In this document: positions 25,583 through 29,640 of the stretch, piece by piece
Layout: each line of letters opens with the position of its first letter
Numbering within the stretch: the stretch's first letter is position 1
DNA from: an uncultured Gammaproteobacteria bacterium
GTDB lineage: Bacteria > Pseudomonadota > Gammaproteobacteria > Rariloculales > Rariloculaceae
DNA: 29,640 bases
Reading direction: 5' to 3'
Assembly (NCBI GenBank): GCA_946887385.1
Contig: CAMPKU010000015.1
Coordinates: forward strand, 1-29,640
Notes under the pieces: generated by a model
What the model was told of the DNA's origin: nothing
What the model saw: only the letters and a program-made list of their open reading frames with translations
The model's database searches: none
Program-made: the position numbers and the translations under genes

Positions 25583-26823
25583 GCTCGCTCATCTCCGCGT
25601 TAGTTCCCGCTGTGGCGATTAGCGCGCTCGCATGTGTGTGTCTTATGCGCTTACCGAACGCGCCGCCGCGCTTGCGTTTCGGCGTCGCGATCGTCGGTCT
25701 TTGTGCATGGCTCGTGCCCTGGGCATGGCTCCGAGTCCCGATCGACCTTTCTAGTGCACCGCTTGGCGAGCCGTTCGCGGCCCTCGCGGTGCTCGGCGGA
25801 CCGCTCGCGGTGCCAACGGTCGACGAACCGTGGCCCTTCGTGCGCTACCTTGCCGCGTGTCTATTCGTGATAGGTGCGGCCCTCTTCGCTGGCGATTGGC
25901 TCGCGATGCAGCGCTGCGTGCGGCGTTGGCGCGCGGCGAGCTTCTGCTGCGACGCGCTGCGCTCCGAGCTGCCGCCCGAGCTGCGCGACGTGCAAGCCGA
26001 GATTCGCGTCGTTCGGGGCAGCCGTGTGGCGGCCGCATCGGGCTGGCTCAAGCCCACGGTCTGGATCGGCGACGGCTATACGGGGGCGACCCGCCAACTG
26101 ATACTCGTACACGAACTGTGGCATGCGCGCCAACGCGATCCCGTTTGGGTTGCACTGATTGCGGTCGTGCGACGCGCGTATTGGTGGAATCCCATCGTGG
26201 CGCACTTGGCGCGCGAAGCGCTGCTGATGCTCGAGTCCGCGTGCGATCACCGTTGTGCGGCCGGCTTCGGCAAGCGCCGTTACGTCAGCGCACTGGCAGC
26301 ACTAGCGCTCGATCGTCCGCCGCCATCGGCGCAACTGCTTGCCACAGTGCGCCGCGAGAATTTCGACGTGGCGCGCCTGCGGCTGCTCGATCGAACGCTG
26401 TGCTTGCGCGTACGCGATGTGCTGCTCATCGCGGGGCTGGTGTTGACCGCTGGCGCAACAACCGCGGCGGCGAGCGTCGTCATCGAGCATCGGGTCGCGA
26501 TCGTCGCCGATTCCACCAGTGCGACGATTCCCGACACCCCGGCGGGTCGTGCGCTCGAGGTGCTGCTCCGCGCCGTGAACGGAGGAGACGCGGACCTACT
26601 GCGCGAGTACCTCGGCGCGTACACACCGCAGGAGTTGCCGCTGCCGTTTCCAAACGGCGCAGAGCTTCGGGTCGTCGACGTGCTGACCAGCGAGCCGTGG
26701 CGCATCGAGTACGTCGTTGAAAGTCACGACGGGCGCGCGGGAATCGGCGAGATCGAGGTCGCGGACTCTTCGATGCTGACCATCATGAGCTCGCGCTTGC
26801 GCGAACTTCCGGCTTCGCGCTGA
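25579..26823 (+). CDS. BlaR1/MecR1-like M56 membrane metalloprotease with a non-penicillin sensor domain
   Basis: 414 residues, ATGA overlap with the repressor gene. Membrane helices lie near 5-23, 33-50, 88-108 and 280-303. The cytoplasmic M56 zinc protease has HELWH at 178-182 and the third-ligand region 'WWNPIVAHLAREALLMLESACD' with Glu219. After the last helix, residues 304-414 form a periplasmic domain beginning 'DTPAGRALEVLLRAVNGGD', which resembles the NTF2/SnoaL-like segments found in front of secreted hydrolases. The roughly 250-residue class D beta-lactamase-like sensor of true BlaR1, with its STxK serine, is absent. It is expected to sense a periplasmic signal and trigger repressor cleavage. 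Confidence 0.9.
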   Translation: MSSLISALVPAVAISALACVCLMRLPNAPPRLRFGVAIVGLCAWLVPWAWLRVPIDLSSAPLGEPFAALAVLGGPLAVPTVDEPWPFVRYLAACLFVIGAALFAGDWLAMQRCVRRWRAASFCCDALRSELPPELRDVQAEIRVVRGSRVAAASGWLKPTVWIGDGYTGATRQLILVHELWHARQRDPVWVALIAVVRRAYWWNPIVAHLAREALLMLESACDHRCAAGFGKRRYVSALAALALDRPPPSAQLLATVRRENFDVARLRLLDRTLCLRVRDVLLIAGLVLTAGATTAAASVVIEHRVAIVADSTSATIPDTPAGRALEVLLRAVNGGDADLLREYLGAYTPQELPLPFPNGAELRVVDVLTSEPWRIEYVVESHDGRAGIGEIEVADSSMLTIMSSRLRELPASR

Positions 26824-26921
26824 AAGCGCGCGTTGCCGCGCTGACACGAGCCTCGGGATGAGGCCGGTTAGAAGGGCGCTTAGGCGTCTCGCCCAGGGCA
26901 GCGTCGAAGAGCTCGTGCAGC

Positions 26922-27590
26922 CTAGGGGCATGGATCCGCGAGTAGACCGTTGGTCTCGTCCATGAATCCCTTCATCGATGCGTTCGACTGGACAGCGGCG
27001 CGTCCCCTTTGGTCGCACCAGAACGTGCGCGCCTCCGGGTTCGCGTTCAGGCGCTCGATCCACGACTGTATCTCATCGTTCGAGCTGCGCATGCACTCGC
27101 TGATGAACCCGTAGGGTTCCCACACTCGCATTGCGCCGTCCGTGGTGACCAGCATGTGTCCCAAAATCAAGCGCGGCGACGCTCCCTCAGTGGTCGATGA
27201 CTCGAGCCGTTGTTGAATCGAAGCGTCTAGCCGCCAGTTGGGCAGGCGCGAGTCGCTTGCGACCTCTTCAGCCGGCCTGTAGGGGTAGGCGCACACCTCG
27301 AGCTTGTCGCCGACCTTCGGCAAGTATTCGTCACCGGCGCTGCGGCGATTGAGCCCTGTTTGAGACGGGCCCTCGACGGCCCACACTCGAACCTGCCCGT
27401 CTTCGCTCCTGCCCTCTAACGTCGTGATCGCGTGAGGATTCTTGAGCTCGAAACGCGTCACCGTGCCGCTTATCCAGATCGGTGTCCTCTGATACAGGAG
27501 GTGGGAGTGGTGCGCCTGAACCGGACTGGCGCACGCAAGCGCTGCAAGTCCCGCGAGGCCGGCTGCCATGATTGCTGCGTTCGTTCTCAT
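26922..27590 (-). CDS. Exported DUF6152-type protein, long form (second copy)
   Basis: 222 residues from the ATG at 27590, chosen because GGAG lies six bases upstream; in-frame ATGs at 27602 and 27596 lack a ribosome site. Signal peptide 1-26 (VQA before HHS). It shares with the first copy HHS at the mature N-terminus, 'TPIWISGTVTRFELKNPHA', 'GQVRVWAVEGP', Cys100, and 'LGHMLVTTDGAMRVWEPYGFISEC' (Cys166). It has an insert of about 20 residues near 112-137 and 40 extra C-terminal residues with two more cysteines (192, 221). It converges on the blaI-blaR operon, with 98 bases between stop codons and no strong terminator. Its promoter P2 has the same operators. Confidence 0.8.
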   Translation of the reverse strand: MRTNAAIMAAGLAGLAALACASPVQAHHSHLLYQRTPIWISGTVTRFELKNPHAITTLEGRSEDGQVRVWAVEGPSQTGLNRRSAGDEYLPKVGDKLEVCAYPYRPAEEVASDSRLPNWRLDASIQQRLESSTTEGASPRLILGHMLVTTDGAMRVWEPYGFISECMRSSNDEIQSWIERLNANPEARTFWCDQRGRAAVQSNASMKGFMDETNGLLADPCP

Positions 27591-27600
27591 GGGCATCTCC

Positions 27601-27642
27601 ATCTCTACGTGCGTAGATATATACCGCTACAGCCGTAGAGAT
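27601..27642 (-). promoter_or_regulatory. Double BlaI-type operator at P2
   Basis: Dyads TCTACGTGCGTAGA (27604-27617, perfect) and GCTACAGCCGTAGA (27626-27639, imperfect), centres 22 bp apart, are nested within 9-bp outer arms, ATCTCTACG (27601-27609) and CGTAGAGAT (27634-27642). The layout and the outer arms are identical to those at P1, so the same repressor should bind. Confidence 0.82.
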
Positions 27643-27646
27643 GCAA
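27618..27646 (-). promoter_or_regulatory. Promoter P2 of the second DUF6152 gene
   Basis: On the minus strand TTGCAT (complement of 27641-27646) and TATATA (27618-27623) are separated by exactly 17 bases. One operator fills the spacer and the other covers the expected start of transcription, just as at P1. Confidence 0.72.
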
Positions 27647-27675
27647 GTCGCCTGTCGCACGAGAACGTAGACGGG

Positions 27676-28809
27676 TTAGCTCACCGCCTCGCTGAGCCGG
27701 CGCGCGAGCGCCTCGATCCGCAGCAGCGCGTTCATGTCGTTCTTCCGCGACGCGTGCTCCATCGCGGCGAAGAGGTGCGACTGCTCGAGCTGCAGTCGCT
27801 CCGGGTGGCGCTCGAGCATCGTCACGTAGTGCGAAAAGACGCGGTCGGCGTCTGGCTTCGTGCGGCGTGCCACGGCGTGGCGAACCACGGCGTGCAGCGT
27901 GTAGCGGCCGCGCACGGGTTGCTGAACCAAGTGCCAGCGCTCGAGCGCCGCCAGCGGCGCGCCGAGCCGCGCGACGCGTGCAAGCTTGGCCAGCGACACG
28001 GCGTCCACGTGGTCGCCTTCCACGTGCGCGAGCACGGCGAGCGCGCGGCGTGCTGCGGGGCTCAAGCGCTGCCACGCCCACTCGACGAGCAGCGCAATCT
28101 CGGGCAAGTCGTCTTCGTGCTCCAGCGCGCGAACTTTCGTTACGCCCGCGCTCGCCAGGAACTCGCCGAGCGCCTTCGCGCTCGCTGCGCGCGACGCCAC
28201 GATGCCGTCGGCGATGTCGAGCGCCAGCGGGTTCCAGCGCAAGAGGCGAGTGAGCGATGCCACGCGTGGAAACGCGCTCTTGCCGGCGGTGACGAGCGGC
28301 GCAACCACGGGGAAGATGAACACACCGGCGAGCAGGCAGCGGCGGGCCGTGATGACGAAGGTGGCTTGCGAGTCGGGAAGCGCCTCGAACAAGCGCGCGA
28401 CCGCAGCATCGTTCTCGTGATTATCGAGCACGATCAGCCGCTGCGGGCCGCGCGCCAGAAATTGCTGCAAGCGCTGCACGCGGCCTTCGCCGCGTCCCGT
28501 GCCGAAGCGCAGCGCCAGCATTTCGCTCAAGGTGTAAAAGCCCCAGGCCCCGGAGCGGAACCAGTCCACGCGGCCGTCGAACTGAGCGCCCAACCTATGT
28601 CCCAGTGCCGCAGCGAGCATCGATTTGCCGCTGCCGCCCGAGCCGACGAGCGCGAGGCGCGTGGGTCGCGTAGCGACGATCGTGCGCGCGAGTGTGGCCA
28701 CCTCGGCGCTGCGGCCTTTCATGCCGCGCGGACGCGGCGGAAAAAGCGAGCGGCGAGGAGGGCTGTTCGCGGCGATCGTTATCTTTCGTCTTTGGGGACG
28801 CTGGCCCAC
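27676..28809 (-). CDS. STAND/NB-ARC-like ATPase, short form
   Basis: 377 residues from a GTG at 28809; an ATG at 28722 would lose the 'FPPRPRG' lead-in that is common just before such domains. Walker A is GSGGSGKS (56-63), Walker B LIVLDN (125-130), then 'VITARR' (152-157) and a 'NPLALDIADG' block (193-202) equivalent to the GxPLAL motif of NB-ARC. A winged-helix segment follows ('LSPAARRALAVLAHVEGDHVDA', 'RWHLVQQPVRGRYTLHAVVRHAV'). STAND proteins are signal switches that normally carry an effector domain and a TPR or WD sensor; here neither is present, and the protein ends where TPRs would begin. The 5' end overlaps the upstream DUF6152 gene by 31 bases. Confidence 0.78.
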   Translation of the reverse strand: MGQRPQRRKITIAANSPPRRSLFPPRPRGMKGRSAEVATLARTIVATRPTRLALVGSGGSGKSMLAAALGHRLGAQFDGRVDWFRSGAWGFYTLSEMLALRFGTGRGEGRVQRLQQFLARGPQRLIVLDNHENDAAVARLFEALPDSQATFVITARRCLLAGVFIFPVVAPLVTAGKSAFPRVASLTRLLRWNPLALDIADGIVASRAASAKALGEFLASAGVTKVRALEHEDDLPEIALLVEWAWQRLSPAARRALAVLAHVEGDHVDAVSLAKLARVARLGAPLAALERWHLVQQPVRGRYTLHAVVRHAVARRTKPDADRVFSHYVTMLERHPERLQLEQSHLFAAMEHASRKNDMNALLRIEALARRLSEAVS

Positions 28810-29174
28810 AGCAGCTCGCCGGTGTTGGCCAAACTCACCGAGGCGGCGTTGGCCGTGTTGGTGCCGTTTCTGGCGCCGAACCCGTCCACGGCGATGACGT
28901 CGCCCGGTTTCACTCGATCGCGCCCCCAGCCGAGCCGCAGCAGGTCGTTGATGCCGACCAGCTCGATCGCCCAGTTTTGGACGCTACCGCCGTCGTCCTT
29001 GCTGTCGATGAAGAGCCACGCGTGCGGATTCGTCCATTCGATTCTCGTGACCGTGCCCGTCAACTTGACGGGCCGATTGATGTCGAACTCGGCGGCAAAT
29101 GCGTGGTGCGATGCGGCAGGGGCCGCCGCGAGGAGCCATGCAACGCCCGCGACCGTCGACAATGCAACTTTCAT
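28779..29174 (-). CDS. Exported DUF6152 protein, short form
   Basis: 131 residues from the ATG at 29174, which has GGAGG eight bases upstream; an ATG at 29198 in frame lacks one. Signal peptide 1-22 (AAS before HHA), so the mature protein would start His-His. The textbook short pattern is present: 'HHAFAAEFDINRPVKLTGTV', 'RIEWTNPHAWLFID', 'VQNWAIELVGINDLLRLGW', 'VKPGDVIAVDGFGARNG' and 'ANAASVSL'. No cysteines and no C-terminal extension, unlike the two BlaI-controlled copies. Function unknown. It overlaps the STAND gene downstream and is divergent from the secreted-protein gene at 29276. No BlaI-type operator lies in front of it. Confidence 0.85.
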   Translation of the reverse strand: MKVALSTVAGVAWLLAAAPAASHHAFAAEFDINRPVKLTGTVTRIEWTNPHAWLFIDSKDDGGSVQNWAIELVGINDLLRLGWGRDRVKPGDVIAVDGFGARNGTNTANAASVSLANTGELLWASVPKDER

Positions 29175-29275
29175 GACCCGGACCTCCAAAGTCCTCACCG
29201 GCCCGCGCGTGGTGGCCGGCGTTCAAGATCGGCTACGATGGCGTCAAGCCTAGCACCAAAACTTCGGCAGGCAGC

Positions 29276-29640
29276 ATGAAGCAGCTACTCGCAACGTTGG
29301 TTCTCTTGGCGTTCGCGGCACCGGCAGCGGCCCAGTGGCTCACACTCCCCACGCCGGGCATCCCGCGCACGGCCGACGGCAAGCCGGATCTTTCAGCGCC
29401 CGCGCCGCGCACGGCCGACGGCCGTCCCGAGCTCACCGGCTTGTGGCGCGCCCGGGGCGTGACCGGGGACCTGCGCGACGAAAGCAAGATTCAGGCGTGG
29501 GCGCGCACGGCGATGGCGGCACACGAAAGCAACTACTACATGGAAGGGCCCCACATGCGGTGCCTGCCGCAGGGGCCGAGCTACATTGCGAGCCCGGGCG
29601 GCGGCGGGGGTAGCTGGCGGCGAATCGTGCAGAGCCCCAC
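29276..29640 (+). CDS. Secreted protein of the 'PRTADGxPxL' family, cut by window end
   Basis: The first 121 residues are visible and the frame is open at the end of the window. Signal peptide 1-19 (MKQLLATLVLLAFAAPAAA). It is followed by 'GIPRTADGKPDLSAPAPRTADGRPELTGLW' (residues about 28-57), where the motif PRTADG occurs twice, then 'HESNYYMEGPHMRCLPQGPS' and a glycine-rich stretch. Proteins with this start are frequent in Acidobacteria and Steroidobacteraceae, often beside DUF6152 genes, and have no known function. The RBS is weak (GGCAGG). It is divergent from the short DUF6152 gene, with 101 bases between the start codons. Confidence 0.72.
   Translation, partial: MKQLLATLVLLAFAAPAAAQWLTLPTPGIPRTADGKPDLSAPAPRTADGRPELTGLWRARGVTGDLRDESKIQAWARTAMAAHESNYYMEGPHMRCLPQGPSYIASPGGGGGSWRRIVQSP
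29363..29422 (+). repeat. 18-bp perfect direct repeat inside the secreted-protein gene
   Basis: CCGCGCACGGCCGACGGC occurs at 29363-29380 and again at 29405-29422, 42 bases (14 codons) apart, encoding the doubled PRTADG motif. Perfect DNA identity suggests a fairly recent internal duplication or strong codon constraint. Confidence 0.85.

Noticed and set aside
26824..26921. Hairpins between the convergent blaR-like and DUF6152 genes (GCCTC/GAGGC and GGGCG/CGCCC)
   Set aside because: Five-base stems with no U-tract; could help termination but do not meet the usual criteria.
27664..27671. Third operator half-site (ACGTAGA) near the end of the STAND gene
   Set aside because: The opposite half does not match beyond chance and its spacing to P2 is not a repeat of the operator period.
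27568..29253. 561-residue open frame on the plus strand
   Set aside because: Antisense to the STAND ATPase and the short DUF6152 gene, both with clear motifs and ribosome sites; composition is Arg/Ala-rich without domains, and its start lies inside the second DUF6152 gene.

Overview
The window is high-GC chromosomal DNA from a gammaproteobacterium. GatCAB lies divergent to mreBCD, and a mre-mrd-mltB-rlpA-dacA-ybeD-lipB block follows, an arrangement typical of Gammaproteobacteria. Several small secreted DUF6152-type proteins and a gene of the 'PRTADGxPxL..GLW' family point towards a Steroidobacteraceae/Nevskiales-like lineage, although Acidobacteria also carry such families. The taxonomic placement is inference.

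Layout. 2-460: 3' part of a lipocalin-like gene (+). 480-8448 (minus strand): YihY-type membrane protein, a 56-residue membrane peptide, a secreted beta-helix protein, a DinB-fold protein, Hsp33, then gatB, gatA and gatC. 8584-18012 (plus strand): an almost gapless cell-elongation and envelope cluster, mreB-mreC-mreD-mrdA-rodA-mltB-rlpA-dacA-ybeD-lipB, with mostly 1-20 base overlaps. It encodes the rod complex (actin-like MreB scaffold, MreC/D, SEDS polymerase RodA, transpeptidase PBP2), septal and lateral wall hydrolases, a carboxypeptidase and octanoyl transfer for lipoate. 17990-21499 (minus): a multi-pass membrane protein and, upstream of it, an 874-residue coiled-coil protein with internal tandem repeats. 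21628-24004 (plus): a type I phosphomannose-isomerase-like protein overlapping alanine racemase. 24095-24171: tRNA-Arg(ACG).

From the tRNA to the window end the content turns accessory. Directly after the tRNA is a 5'-truncated DUF3471 fragment (24205-24585), left over from a beta-lactamase-superfamily-type hydrolase. Then comes the most unusual part: a BlaI/BlaR1-type repressor and M56 membrane-protease pair co-transcribed with a long-form DUF6152 gene (24702-26823). A second long-form DUF6152 gene (26922-27590) converges on this operon. Both promoters carry almost the same 42-43 bp nested palindromic double operator, one half between -35 and -10 and the other over the expected transcription start. 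This looks like a self-contained, proteolytically switched regulon whose outputs are two exported DUF6152 proteins; the ligand is unknown. It is followed by a short STAND-type ATPase, a third (short-form) DUF6152 gene and the start of a secreted protein that runs off the window.

No rRNA, CRISPR array, insertion sequence or convincing rho-independent terminator was seen. Apart from 24172-24701, which holds the gene remnant and promoter P1, no stretch over 300 bases lacks a gene.
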